The position numbers and the translations under genes are program-made. The notes below the pieces were generated by a model. That model had not been told where the DNA came from. It saw only the letters and a program-made list of their open reading frames with translations, and searched no databases. A DNA stretch of 64,000 bases from Desmonostoc muscorum LEGE 12446. Lineage in GTDB: Bacteria; Cyanobacteriota; Cyanobacteriia; Cyanobacteriales; Nostocaceae. This document shows, piece by piece, positions 18,118 to 27,016 of the stretch (the first letter of the stretch is position 1; each line of letters starts with the position of its first letter). The stretch is taken from assembly GCF_015207005.2 (NCBI RefSeq), contig NZ_JADEXS020000001.1, positions 2,914,001 to 2,978,000 on the forward strand, given 5' to 3'.

Positions 18118-18140
18118 CCCCGCCCTGTAGAGGGACGGGG
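18118..18140. repeat. Element-end-like hairpin
   Basis: CCCCGCCCT and AGGGACGGGG form a stem with one bulge, followed by AATTCCGCCG. This resembles the right-end hairpin of cyanobacterial IS605/TnpB elements and fits the remnant just upstream. Confidence 0.45.
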
Positions 18141-18248
18141 AATTCCGCCGACTTACTTAAATGAGAGTGGGGAGTGGGGAGTCTACTGTGTACACACAAG
18201 TCTTTTAAAATTGCTGCCTAACGTAAGATGGGTTAATTTTTGCTCTTT

Positions 18249-18492
18249 GATGCATCTAAGGTGCAGGTCGATGCATCTAAGGTGCAGGTCGATGCATCTA
18301 AGGTGCAGGTCGATGCATCTAAAGTGCAGGTCGATGCATCTAAGGTGCAGGTCGATGCATCTAAGGTGCAGGTCGATGCAACTAAAGTGCAGGTCGATGC
18401 ATCTAAAGTGCAGGTCGATGCAACTAAGGTGCAGGTCGATGCATCTAAAGTGCAGGTCGATGCAACTAAGGTGCAGGTCGATGCAACTAAGG
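18249..18492. repeat. 21-bp minisatellite, 12 copies
   Basis: GATGCATC or GATGCAAC starts at 18249, 18270, 18291 and so on every 21 bp to 18480. The unit core is GATGCATCTAAGGTGCAG. Variation is limited to a few positions, so the array is young or kept uniform. It encodes heptads in every frame (for example DASKVQV), but no frame has a ribosome binding site. It runs directly into the left end of a GGGACTTCCA-family MITE. Shares AAGGTGCA with the array at 6752-7024. Confidence 0.9.
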
Positions 18493-18977
18493 AACTTCCA
18501 AAAAATAAATTGTTCCAAATTATTTGTACATTTGTAGGGGATCACAGCTGTGCATTGGTGTCAACTTAAGCTTAAATCCTTGTCCCACATACGCTTTACC
18601 CCCCTTAATCCCCAGGGCTGTTTCATTCCATTTCAAACAGGATTTGTCAAGATGGTTAGCAAGAAAATTGTAAGTAAGCGTGACGAAGAGATGAACATTT
18701 AAGCACTGAAATATCAGTAAAATAGTTGGTTTCATCGGCACGCCAGTAACAAAATAACTAATTTTTAATCGCTAGAACCCTTGATTTTTAAAGCTCTTTG
18801 GGGAATGAATCAGCCCTGCTTTACAAGGGGAGGGTTAGGGTGGGGTAATGCGGTGAGTAACGGTAAGTAAATGAAGTCAATATCACGTCTTGACAAGAGT
18901 TTCACCTTAAGTGTTGTGCTACCCTACGAACGCGAGTGCGTCCCGCAGGGATGGGACGTTTTTTTATTGGAAGTCCC
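18491..18977. mobile_element. GGGACTTCCA-family MITE copy A, split by another insertion
   Basis: Left part 18491-18556 (GGAACTTCCAAAAAATAAAT, then CACAGCTGTG) and right part about 18911-18977 (TGTGCTACCCTAC, then TTGGAAGTCCC) together make one family member. The 350 bp between them contain the element at 18596-18847. The left end is preceded by TAA and the right end followed by TAA. Confidence 0.55.
18596..18847. mobile_element. Nested MITE-like element with CAGGGCTG inverted repeats
   Basis: Inner inverted repeats CAGGGCTGTTTCATTCC (18613-18629) and its complement with one change (18802-18818). Outer ends TTACCCC (18596) and GGGGTAA (to 18847). No ORF. It sits inside the split MITE copy A. 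Confidence 0.5.
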
Positions 18978-19135
18978 TAAAGTTAGAGGTCAAAAGAATT
19001 TTGCACACTACTTCTTCTAAAACACAAGATTGGATTGAGGCAAATTAACCGGAGGTAACATTACTCCTACTTCTGTAGATACTCATCACTTATAGCAAAA
19101 CTTATTAAAATGAAACAAGATCAATATGTTAATAA

Positions 19136-20122
19136 ATGAAATTAATGACTGCAATCCAGTTCCAGAATTTACCTCATACACAGCGGCAAAAAGGCACTTT
19201 ACCCCACTTGGGGCTGGTTTGTATCACCATTGATAAACAAGTGCGCTTTCGGACAATGACGCGCACGCGCTACTTAAAACTGACTCTTGAGCAACGTGAA
19301 ACTGCTTTAAGAGAACTGTATGAGCATAATTTACAGCGCCTACATGACGCTCTGTCTTTTTGTCAAGAAAATCAGATTCAACTCTATCGAATGTCCTCTG
19401 CTTTGTTTCCTCTCAGTGACATGGAAGACGAAATCGGTGCAAATATATTAGAGGAAATGAGCGATCGCCTAGCCAAGATTGGCGAACGTGCAAAAGCATT
19501 AAACATCAGAATGGTGCTGCATCCAGATCAATATGTAGTGCTGAGTTCTGATTCCCCAGAAATTGTCAAAACAAGCATCAAAATTCTCGAACGACACGCC
19601 CGCACCCTCGATTTATTAGGCTTACCCCAATCGCCTTGGTCATTGATGAATATTCACGGTGGCAAATCTCAACGCACCGAACAACTTGTAAAAGTAATCT
19701 CAGAATTACCAGAAGCAATTAAAAGTCGCTTGACTTTAGAAAATGATGAATACGCCTATAGTGCTAGCGAACTTTTAGCAGTGTGTCAGCAGGCAGGAAT
19801 ACCAATGGTGTTCGATGCTCATCACCATATTTGCCACGAAAATTTAGACAGCTACGACGATCCAAGCGTAGCATCTATGTTGTATGCAGCACGAGAAACT
19901 TGGGTGAATCCAGATTGGCAATTAGTTCACATTTCCAATGGCGAAGAAGCTTTTAATGACAGAAAGCACAGTGATATGATTACCGCTATGCCCAGTGTTT
20001 ACCACGAAGTACCTTGGATAGAAGTCGAAGCCAAACACAAAGAAGTAGCGATCGCTCATTTGCGTTCTTGGTGGCTGATGGAGTCAGGAGTCAGAATTCA
20101 GGAGTCAGAATTCAGAATGTAA
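19136..20122 (+). CDS. uvsE: UV damage endonuclease UvsE/UvdE
   Basis: 328-residue UV DNA damage endonuclease, which nicks DNA 5' to pyrimidine dimers and other lesions. TIM-barrel metal-site motifs are visible: LPHLGLVCI near residue 23, YRMSSALFPL near 85, VLHPDQYVVL near 127, LTLENDEYAYS near 199 and PMVFDAHHHICHE near 221, which supplies His and Asp ligands. The final residues (ESGVRIQESEFRM) are encoded by a GAGTCAGAATTCAG-type heptamer repeat, so the natural C-terminus has been extended. Stand-alone gene, 137 bp before an Hsp70 gene. Confidence 0.92.
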   Translation: MKLMTAIQFQNLPHTQRQKGTLPHLGLVCITIDKQVRFRTMTRTRYLKLTLEQRETALRELYEHNLQRLHDALSFCQENQIQLYRMSSALFPLSDMEDEIGANILEEMSDRLAKIGERAKALNIRMVLHPDQYVVLSSDSPEIVKTSIKILERHARTLDLLGLPQSPWSLMNIHGGKSQRTEQLVKVISELPEAIKSRLTLENDEYAYSASELLAVCQQAGIPMVFDAHHHICHENLDSYDDPSVASMLYAARETWVNPDWQLVHISNGEEAFNDRKHSDMITAMPSVYHEVPWIEVEAKHKEVAIAHLRSWWLMESGVRIQESEFRM

Positions 20123-20259
20123 TTAGTTTGGAGTACGACTCACCAATGTCTTGTTGATTCCTAAATCAAAGATTTAGTGTAATATTTCACTATTTGCTCA
20201 ACAGCCAGTCAGACTCCTGACTCCTGAATTCTGAGTTCTGAATTCTTTCTTGATAAAAT

Positions 20260-21858
20260 ATGGCGATCGCAATCGATTTTGGTACTAGCAACACAGTCAT
20301 TGCTCGCTGGAACCCTGTAACCCAGCAACCAGAAACCCTGAATCTACCAGGTTTATCAATTAAACAAAGTCTCAATCCGCCACTGATTCCGAGTCTAGTT
20401 TATGTTGAAGACGCATCACAAAGTAAAATCTTAGTAGGTCAACAAGTACGCGATCGCGGTCTTGACCTCAAAGGCGAAACTAGATTTTTCCGCAGCTTCA
20501 AGCGCGGTATCGGTGCAAATATTCAAGGTTTCTTACCTGAATTAGATGGACAAATTGTCACCTTTGAGCAGGTAGGGCAATGGTTTCTTACCCAGGTGAT
20601 TGAAGAACTAGCACCCCTAGAAGGTGGCTTAGATTCTCTAGTGTTAACCGTACCTGTAGATAGTTTTGAAGCCTATCGTCATTGGTTGGGAAAAGTTTGT
20701 CAGTCCCTGAATGTTGAACAAGTGCGAATGCTGGATGAACCCACAGCCGCAGCCTTGGGTTATGGCTTAGCAGATCGAGAAATTCTCTTGGTAATTGACT
20801 TTGGTGGCGGTACTTTGGATTTGTCTCTTGTGCAGTTAAATCAAGGCGTGCAAGCGACTACAAAACCCGTGGGATTTCTGCTGAAATGGGGTAATAAATC
20901 CTTAGCTGAAGATTCCAAACAAAAAGTTAAAACAGCCCGTGTCTTGGCGAAAGCTGGGCAGAATTTAGGCGGTACTGATATTGATAATTGGTTAGTAGAT
21001 TACTTTGCCAAAACTCAAGGGTTGGCGGTGAGTCCTTTGACAACAAGATTGGCAGAACGGGTAAAGATTCAGCTATCAACTCAAAATCAAGCCAGTGAAG
21101 TTTATTTTGACGATGAGACATTTGAAAGTTATGAACTGGAATTAAACCGCGACAGTTTTGAAAATGTCCTCAAAGAACACGCATTTTTTGAGTTATTAGA
21201 TGAATCGATGACGACACTGTTGCAACAAGCAAGACGCCAAGGGATAGAAATTGCAGATATTAATGCAGTTTTGTTAGTTGGTGGAACTGTACAATTGCCG
21301 GCAGTGCAGACATGGATTAAACAGTATTTTGAGCCAGACAAAATCCGTTGCGAACGTCCCTTTGAAGCGATCGCCCAAGGTGCATTACAAATCGCCCAAG
21401 GCATTGAAATCAAAGACTTTCTCTACCATAGTTATGGTATCCGCTACTGGGATCGTCGCAATCAACGCCATCATTGGCATCCGATAATTAAAGCTGGACA
21501 GCCATACCCCATGAGTCAGGCAGTGGAATTAGTTTTAGGCGCTTCAGTGGAGAATCAGCCCAGCATTGAATTAATTATGGGAGAATTGGGAGCAGATACA
21601 GGTAATACGGAAGTTTATTTTGATGGCGATCGCTTAATTACTCGCCGCCTTGAGAGTAGGGAAACCACCGTCAAACCCCTCAACGACAGAGAAGGCGCCA
21701 GAACAATCGCCCAACTGACACCAAGCGGATATCCTGGAAGCGATCGCGTTAAAATCTTCTTTCAAGTTGATCAGCAACGCTTTTTGCGAATTACCGTTGA
21801 GGACTTGTTAACTAATGACACACTTTTAGAAAATCAACTTGTGGCACAGTTGAGTTAA
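20260..21858 (+). CDS. Hsp70/DnaK-family protein (short form)
   Basis: 532-residue actin-fold ATPase of the Hsp70 superfamily. Phosphate-1 motif AIDFGTSNTVIARW at residues 3-16, the DEPTAAALGYG segment near 162, phosphate-2 motif VIDFGGGTLDLSLV near 181 and the adenosine motif AVLLVGGTVQLPAVQ near 337. The C-terminal 140 residues replace a full substrate-binding domain and lid, so it is shorter than DnaK (about 630). Such short Hsp70-like proteins are common in cyanobacteria with unknown clients. The TAA stop is the first half of a MITE junction (next entry). Confidence 0.88.
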   Translation: MAIAIDFGTSNTVIARWNPVTQQPETLNLPGLSIKQSLNPPLIPSLVYVEDASQSKILVGQQVRDRGLDLKGETRFFRSFKRGIGANIQGFLPELDGQIVTFEQVGQWFLTQVIEELAPLEGGLDSLVLTVPVDSFEAYRHWLGKVCQSLNVEQVRMLDEPTAAALGYGLADREILLVIDFGGGTLDLSLVQLNQGVQATTKPVGFLLKWGNKSLAEDSKQKVKTARVLAKAGQNLGGTDIDNWLVDYFAKTQGLAVSPLTTRLAERVKIQLSTQNQASEVYFDDETFESYELELNRDSFENVLKEHAFFELLDESMTTLLQQARRQGIEIADINAVLLVGGTVQLPAVQTWIKQYFEPDKIRCERPFEAIAQGALQIAQGIEIKDFLYHSYGIRYWDRRNQRHHWHPIIKAGQPYPMSQAVELVLGASVENQPSIELIMGELGADTGNTEVYFDGDRLITRRLESRETTVKPLNDREGARTIAQLTPSGYPGSDRVKIFFQVDQQRFLRITVEDLLTNDTLLENQLVAQLS

Positions 21859-21930
21859 GGGACTTCCAGAAAATAAATTATCCCAAATTATTTGTACATT
21901 TTTCGGGTAGCACAGCTGTGCTACCCTACT
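21859..21930. mobile_element. GGGACTTCCA-family MITE, partial copy C
   Basis: Begins GGGACTTCCAGAAAATAAAT immediately after the TAA of the Hsp70 gene (21856-21858). It contains the perfect hairpin GGGTAGCACAGCTGTGCTAC, then CC, and then similarity stops. The right end is missing. It probably serves as the gene's terminator. Confidence 0.7.
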
Positions 21931-21970
21931 ATGGAATATTTTTTTCCCTCTATTCTGTTCGATAACTAAA

Positions 21971-23878
21971 TTAACCGGACATGATATTACCCGTCCGCAA
22001 CCATTCTTCGACTTTTGCCGGCACTTTTGCTTGACTAATATATTCCCGCAGTTCTAAACCTTCCAAAATTTCTTTTTGCAACAGTTCTTCTGCGGTTCGC
22101 TCTAATAACTCATGGTTATATTGCAGAATACTCAAGGCGATATGGTGAGCATTATCCAACGTTTGCTTAACTTCTCGGTCAATTTCCTCAGCCACCTTGG
22201 GACTAATAGCACGGCGTGGGTTACTATAACCTTCAAGAAACTGCTGTTGAATTTTCTCAAACGCCACTGGCCCAAGTTTATTGCTCATTCCGTAAAGAGT
22301 AATAGCACGTTCGGCTAACTCAGTAGCCTTTTGAATATCGTCTGTAGCACCAGTGGATACCTTGCCAAAAACGATTTCTTCGGCAGAACGTCCACCTAAA
22401 AGGGTAGCAAGACGACCGCGAATTTCATCTTCGAGCATCAAAAAGCGGTCTTCTTCTGGCATCTGAATTGTGTAACCCAAAGCACCAACACCACGAGGTA
22501 CAACGGAGATTTTTTCAACTTTACCAGCACCAGGCATCAAGGCACCGATAATAGCGTGGCCAACTTCGTGATAAGCGACGGTCTTTTTCTCAGTCTCATT
22601 CAACACGCGGGAGCGTTTTTCTAAGCCAGCCACCAGACGTTCGATCGCTTCGTTGAAATCTGCCATTGTCACGGCTTGGCTATTTCGCCGTGCGGCTAAG
22701 AGTGCGGCTTCATTTACAAGGTTGGCTAAATCTGCCCCAGCAAAGCCAGGAGTCCTGATGGCGATGGTACTCAAATCGACATCATCAGCCAATTTGACGT
22801 TTTTAGCGTGGACTTTGAGAATTGCTTCTCGACCAATTTTATCAGGGCGATCGACGACAACTTGCCTGTCAAATCGACCAGGACGGCGTAAAGCCGGATC
22901 GAGAATTTCTGGACGGTTGGTGGCGGCGATGATAATTACGCCTGTGTTGGCGTCAAAGCCATCCATCTCGCTGAGTAACTGATTGAGGGTTTGTTCCCGC
23001 TCATCATTACCCCCCATAATCGGCCCAGCACCACCGCGAGATTTACCCAGCGCGTCTAACTCGTCGATAAAGACAATACAGGGAGCTTGTTCTTTGGCTT
23101 GTTCAAACAAATCCCGGACGCGTGCAGCACCAACACCTACAAACAGTTCGATAAATTCCGAACCAGAAATACTGAAAAAGGGAACAGCAGCTTCACCCGC
23201 GATCGCTTTTGCTAGTAGTGTTTTACCAGTACCCGGAGGCCCCACCAACAGCACACCTTTGGGAATCTTTGCCCCCAGTGCGGTATATTTTCCAGCGTTT
23301 TTCAGAAAATCAACAATTTCTTCTAATTCCGCCTTGGCTTCATCTACACCAGCTACATCAGTAAATTTGACGCCAGTACTACCTTCTGAATAAATCCTAG
23401 CTTTGCTTTTACCCACGGTAAGTACACCGGGGCCTCCTTGGCGACTCATTAACAAGCCCCAAATCCCAAAGAAAATTAATGGCGGTGCAATCCAACTAAG
23501 TAAAGTAGCAATCCAGGCATTTTGGTTTGGCGGTGGTGCTGCAAACTGAACATGATGCTGACGGAGTATTTTCGGCAAATCTAGATCGATACCTACTGGT
23601 ATGGTGGTGAATACTTGTTCGCTCGGTTTGCCATCTGGAGTTTGAGTTTTGATGGTATACTCAATGCGATCGCTACCAACAATTGCTCGATCTACTTTTC
23701 CGGCTTCTACCTGAGCCAGAAAAGTGCTGTAGGGAACTTGTGGCATTCCCGATCTAAAAAAACTTGGAACAATAAAGTTCAGTAATAACAACAGCGTTAG
23801 TAAAGTTATGAAACTGCTACTAAACTGCTGAACTTTGGGCGGTTTAATGGGTCTTTTGTTATTAGTTTCAACAGGCAT
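21971..23878 (-). CDS. ftsH: ATP-dependent zinc metalloprotease FtsH
   Basis: 635-residue membrane AAA+ protease that degrades damaged membrane proteins, in cyanobacteria including photosystem II D1. Order: short cytoplasmic start, membrane helix [19 protein letters not shown], lumenal FtsH-extracellular domain, second helix [17 protein letters not shown] near residue 128, then AAA domain with Walker A GPPGTGKT near 213, Walker [13 protein letters not shown] and the second region of homology [20 protein letters not shown]. The zinc protease motif HEVGH lies near residue 440. All catalytic elements are intact. Cyanobacteria carry four FtsH paralogues; which one this is cannot be settled here. 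Confidence 0.97.
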   Translation of the reverse strand: MPVETNNKRPIKPPKVQQFSSSFITLLTLLLLLNFIVPSFFRSGMPQVPYSTFLAQVEAGKVDRAIVGSDRIEYTIKTQTPDGKPSEQVFTTIPVGIDLDLPKILRQHHVQFAAPPPNQNAWIATLLSWIAPPLIFFGIWGLLMSRQGGPGVLTVGKSKARIYSEGSTGVKFTDVAGVDEAKAELEEIVDFLKNAGKYTALGAKIPKGVLLVGPPGTGKTLLAKAIAGEAAVPFFSISGSEFIELFVGVGAARVRDLFEQAKEQAPCIVFIDELDALGKSRGGAGPIMGGNDEREQTLNQLLSEMDGFDANTGVIIIAATNRPEILDPALRRPGRFDRQVVVDRPDKIGREAILKVHAKNVKLADDVDLSTIAIRTPGFAGADLANLVNEAALLAARRNSQAVTMADFNEAIERLVAGLEKRSRVLNETEKKTVAYHEVGHAIIGALMPGAGKVEKISVVPRGVGALGYTIQMPEEDRFLMLEDEIRGRLATLLGGRSAEEIVFGKVSTGATDDIQKATELAERAITLYGMSNKLGPVAFEKIQQQFLEGYSNPRRAISPKVAEEIDREVKQTLDNAHHIALSILQYNHELLERTAEELLQKEILEGLELREYISQAKVPAKVEEWLRTGNIMSG

Positions 23879-24343
23879 TTTGATGTACCCTCAATTTAAA
23901 TTTGTCATTTGTCCCTAGTCATTTGTCCTTTGCAAATAACCAAGGACAAATGACAAATGACTCTTTTGGCTTTAGACCCAATTTTTCGGTAAATCATAAG
24001 ATGAAAAAATTATGATTGTGTCAGATTACACAAAAACATATCAAAAGATACTATATGAGTTAATCCAACAAATGCTTAAGTAGTAATTAAGCTGCTAGGA
24101 ATTTTGGCAGTTATAAGTGAAAAATATAGGTAAGAAAGACTTTTACAGTAGATTTCAAGTTACTGAACTACACTATCTCAGTCTCAAAGCTAGGCAGAAA
24201 GTCTCTTCTAATTCTGACTCCTGAATTCTGACTTCTGAATTCTGACTCCTGAATTCATATCTCTTGGTTTCTATTCTAGAAACTAGATGGTGCAGTCTAA
24301 ATTCGTGTATACCCAACAGAAAAATGTGTATTACCGTACTGTT
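23879..24343. repeat. Intergenic region with repeats
   Basis: Contains the inverted pair GTCATTTGTCCTT (23918-23930) and AAGGACAAATGAC (23942-23954), a strong hairpin. From 24145 it holds a copy of the TACAGCAGA-type repeat (TACAGTAGATTTCAAGTTAC), closely similar to 53828-53934, with GAATTCTGACTCCT heptamers. Its right end is lost. Confidence 0.6.
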
Positions 24344-24535
24344 ATGCAAAATCAGCTAGGATTTGTTCTGAAATTACTTCTACTTTCGGCTTTGATATCG
24401 GCATTAATTAAGTACATTGCTCCAAGTCTATCAATTTCGGCAACAGCAACTAATGCCTTAATTATAGTTTTATTGCCGAGTGGGATTATGGCGATCGCTC
24501 TACTGTGGCGATTCCAAGCATACAAACAAAGTTAA
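24344..24535 (+). CDS. Small conserved membrane protein
   Basis: 63 residues from ATG 24344 (MQNQLGFVLKLLLLSALISA); an in-frame ATG at 24287 would add 19 residues. Two hydrophobic helices are visible (FVLKLLLLSALISALIKYI and ALIIVLLPSGIMAIALLWRF). I know similar short proteins in Nostocales, without function, and these begin at the MQN position. It lies 90 bp before the AI-2E transporter on the same strand. Confidence 0.6.
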   Translation: MQNQLGFVLKLLLLSALISALIKYIAPSLSISATATNALIIVLLPSGIMAIALLWRFQAYKQS

Positions 24536-24625
24536 CTTCAACTATATAGGCACTAGTGATTAAAATCAGCTAACCTAGCTGAATTACAACAAAATTGCAT
24601 CTCACCAAGTGTTGGGAGTCAGCCT

Positions 24626-25774
24626 GTGAACCTGGGTCAATGGATCGGCTTAATTGCGATCGTTCTTTCTCTATACATTTTGTGGCAAATTCGGGAAGTA
24701 CTTTTACTGATGTTTGCCGCTGTTGTGTTAGCCACCACCTTAAATCGGCTAGCGAAACGCTTCCAACGGTCAGGCATGAAGCGCGGATTCGCTGTCCTGT
24801 TGTCAGTCGCTATCTTTTTTGCACTAATCGTGGGTTTTTTCTGGCTAATTGTGCCACCTTTTGCACAGCAGTTTCAAGAATTAACTTATCGGGTTCCCGA
24901 AGGGTTTGGGCGCTTTAATAGTTGGCTTGACGGTCTAAGAACCCGCATACCTGCTGAGTTGGTTCCCTACATTCCAGATTTCAACAGCCTGATCCAACAA
25001 GCACAGCCCTTCGTAAATCGGCTATTAGGAAACTCCTTCGCCTTCGTGTCTGGTTCCTTGGAAGTTGTCCTCAAGGTTTTACTAGTGCTGGTTTTAACAG
25101 GAATGTTATTAGCCGACCCCGTAGCTTACCGCAAAGTCTTTGTGCGGCTTTTTCCCTCATTTTATCGGCGACGGGTGGAAGGGATTTTAACTAAATGCGA
25201 AATTTCTTTGGGGGGGTGGGTGATAGGCGCTGTGATTGCTATGGGTGTAGTGGGATTGATGAGTGTAGTTGGCTTATCAGTTTTGGGTATCAAAGCAGCA
25301 CTTGCTTTGGCGGTTTTGGCAGGATTTTTGAACTTAATTCCCAACCTCGGCCCGACGATGAGTGTATTACCAGCAATGGCGATCGCTCTCTTGGATGAAC
25401 CTTGGAAAGCGATCGCTGTTTTGATTCTCTACTTTATTATTCAACAGGTTGAGAGTAATTTCATCACGCCCGTTGTCATGGCGCATCAAGTCTCATTGCT
25501 ACCAGCTGTCACCTTAATTGCCCAATTATTTTTCGTCACTTTTTTTGGCTTTTTAGGATTATTTCTCGCACTACCTTTAACCGTTGTCGCTAAAATTTGG
25601 GTGCAAGAAGTATTGATTAAAGATGTTTTAGATGAATGGCGTAATGAACATCGACAAGAAACTGAGTTGGTTATGGTTTCTGAATCTCCTGAACTAGATG
25701 ATCCTTGGACAACAGAAACTCCAGCTATTGATCGAGAGCGACCAATTGATGACACTTTAACCAAAGACGATTAA
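24626..25774 (+). CDS. AI-2E family transporter (PerM-like)
   Basis: 382-residue integral membrane protein starting at GTG 24626. It has the AI-2E exporter/PerM topology: paired N-terminal helices (IAIVLSLYILWQIREVLLLM and VLLSVAIFFALIVGFFWLIV), a soluble mid-loop, then a helix cluster with the conserved PNLGPTMSVLPAMAIALL and the QQVESNFITPVVM motif near residue 275. The tail is acidic and soluble. Family members are proposed exporters or Na+/H+ antiporters; the substrate cannot be assigned. Confidence 0.85.
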   Translation: MNLGQWIGLIAIVLSLYILWQIREVLLLMFAAVVLATTLNRLAKRFQRSGMKRGFAVLLSVAIFFALIVGFFWLIVPPFAQQFQELTYRVPEGFGRFNSWLDGLRTRIPAELVPYIPDFNSLIQQAQPFVNRLLGNSFAFVSGSLEVVLKVLLVLVLTGMLLADPVAYRKVFVRLFPSFYRRRVEGILTKCEISLGGWVIGAVIAMGVVGLMSVVGLSVLGIKAALALAVLAGFLNLIPNLGPTMSVLPAMAIALLDEPWKAIAVLILYFIIQQVESNFITPVVMAHQVSLLPAVTLIAQLFFVTFFGFLGLFLALPLTVVAKIWVQEVLIKDVLDEWRNEHRQETELVMVSESPELDDPWTTETPAIDRERPIDDTLTKDD

Positions 25775-26089
25775 TAATTGATAGATATAAGACTCCGATT
25801 TGAGTGTGTGAAAAAACTTCATAAAACTCCCAAAAAGTGATTCTCTATTCACTAGGCCAATACAGCATGAGCTAAAAATCTTTTAATTTGCATCCTCAAA
25901 AAAATGAATCTCTTGTGGGGTGGGCATCTTGCCCGCCCTACTTGTGCAAATTAAATGCGCGACAGCTTATTTCAAGTGAGTGGCTTACATCATCTAGTTC
26001 TGGTAGCTAGGTCAATAGCCTATTCTAATTCTGAATTCTGCTGTAAGTTCAAAAATCAAAGCTGATTACTAGATGTTGGAGGGTAAAAG
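25775..26089. repeat. Intergenic region with dispersed repeats
   Basis: Holds the hairpin GGTGGGCATCTTGCCCGCC (about 25920-25938), a common Nostoc-type repeat. It also holds the right half of a TACAGCAGA-type element ending GAATTCTGCTGTA at about 26045. No gene is seen. Confidence 0.6.
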
Positions 26090-26836
26090 TTGAAACTTAA
26101 TCAAGTGATAGCAGTTTTACAAACTGTTAAAGCCAATAGCGCAAAAGCAAAAACAAGTGTTTATCATCTGATTCAAAAAAATACAATATTTCAGGGGATT
26201 TGCCGGACATTCCAGCCAGTAGCAGAAGATGGTTTCGTGTATCCTCCAGAAAATCAAACACTGCAAATGAAAGCAGAGGATTTGCTGACTCAATTTGAGC
26301 AAGCTTGTACAGAATTATTTAACTTATGTGCTACCCAAGACTGGGCTAACGCCCAAGCCAAAGCAGATATAGTAGTTGATGGAACTACGATTTTACGAGA
26401 AGTACCAGTTTCTTATCTACTGTTTTTGGAAAAGCAATTAGCTGATATCAAAACCTTTATCTCAACGCTACCCATCTTGGATACTAGCGAATCTTGGGTT
26501 TATGACCAACAGCAAGAATGCTTTGCTACGGAACCGAAATACACCACCAAGACCAAAAAAATAGTCAAGCCAGTGGTGCTATATGAAGCCACAAAAGAAC
26601 ATCCTGCCCAGGTGAAAGAATCTTCTGAAGATGTGCCAGAAGGAACTTGGCGAACAGTCAAATTTTCTGGCGCAATTTCCCAAGCTAGACAGAATGAATT
26701 ATTACGGCGAGTAGATAAACTGATGCAAGAGGTAATTTTTGCTAGAGAACAGGCAAATAGTTTAGAAGTTACTCAAAACAATCAAGTTGCCCGCTCAATC
26801 TTTGGCTACTTGTTTGCACCCTCAACATTCAGGTAA
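26090..26836 (+). CDS. DUF7873-like protein beside tRNA-like RNAs
   Basis: 248-residue soluble protein with TTG start, set by GGAGGG at 26078-26083 six bases upstream. Residues 1-45 (MKLNQVIAVLQTVKANSAKA...) are helical. The core carries NAQAKADIVVDGTTILREVP near residue 86, then SYLLFLEKQLADIKTFIS, then KKIVKPVVLYEATKEHPAQV near 157 and ISQARQNELLRRVDKLMQ near 195. I recall this pattern from actinobacterial and phage proteins labelled DUF7873, sometimes near RNA-repair (RtcB or Ro60-like) genes; that memory is unverified. Its stop lies 7 bp before the first of two permuted tRNA-like RNAs, so a role with those RNAs is an attractive guess. No catalytic motif is recognised. Confidence 0.6.
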   Translation: MKLNQVIAVLQTVKANSAKAKTSVYHLIQKNTIFQGICRTFQPVAEDGFVYPPENQTLQMKAEDLLTQFEQACTELFNLCATQDWANAQAKADIVVDGTTILREVPVSYLLFLEKQLADIKTFISTLPILDTSESWVYDQQQECFATEPKYTTKTKKIVKPVVLYEATKEHPAQVKESSEDVPEGTWRTVKFSGAISQARQNELLRRVDKLMQEVIFAREQANSLEVTQNNQVARSIFGYLFAPSTFR

Positions 26837-26842
26837 AATAGT

Positions 26843-26998
26843 CTTGGAGCGCAAGTTTAGTTTCAGTGTCTATAGGAAAATGTGTAGGTTCGAGTCCTAC
26901 TCCCTCGACTTAATTAATTAAACCGAGGGATAGCCAAAAGGTAAAGGCACTCCTCGACACAATCAAGATCATATTTAGTCTTAGGCTATTGCTCCAAG
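26843..26998 (+). ncRNA. Permuted tRNA-like RNA A
   Basis: Order along the strand: helix strand CTTGGAGC (26843-26850); anticodon-stem 3' strand AGGAA and a 5-nt variable loop; T-arm GTAGG-TTCGAGT-CCTAC (26884-26900); acceptor 3' strand TCCCTCG plus A (26901-26908); a 15-nt linker; acceptor 5' strand CGAGGGA (26924-26930); D-arm GCC/GGC with loop AAAAGGTAAA; anticodon-stem 5' strand CTCCT; helix strand GCTCCAAG (26991-26998). Acceptor halves pair perfectly over 7 bp and the outer helix over 8 bp. This is the order of a circularly permuted tRNA or a bacterial Y-RNA (YrlA) tRNA-mimic module. No anticodon can be read with confidence. Confidence 0.6.
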
Positions 26999-27016
26999 CT
27001 CATGTTAAAAATTCAC

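Noticed and set aside
18240..18569. DASKVQV repeat protein encoded by the second minisatellite
   Set aside because: The frame starts at TTG without a ribosome binding site and ends inside a MITE.
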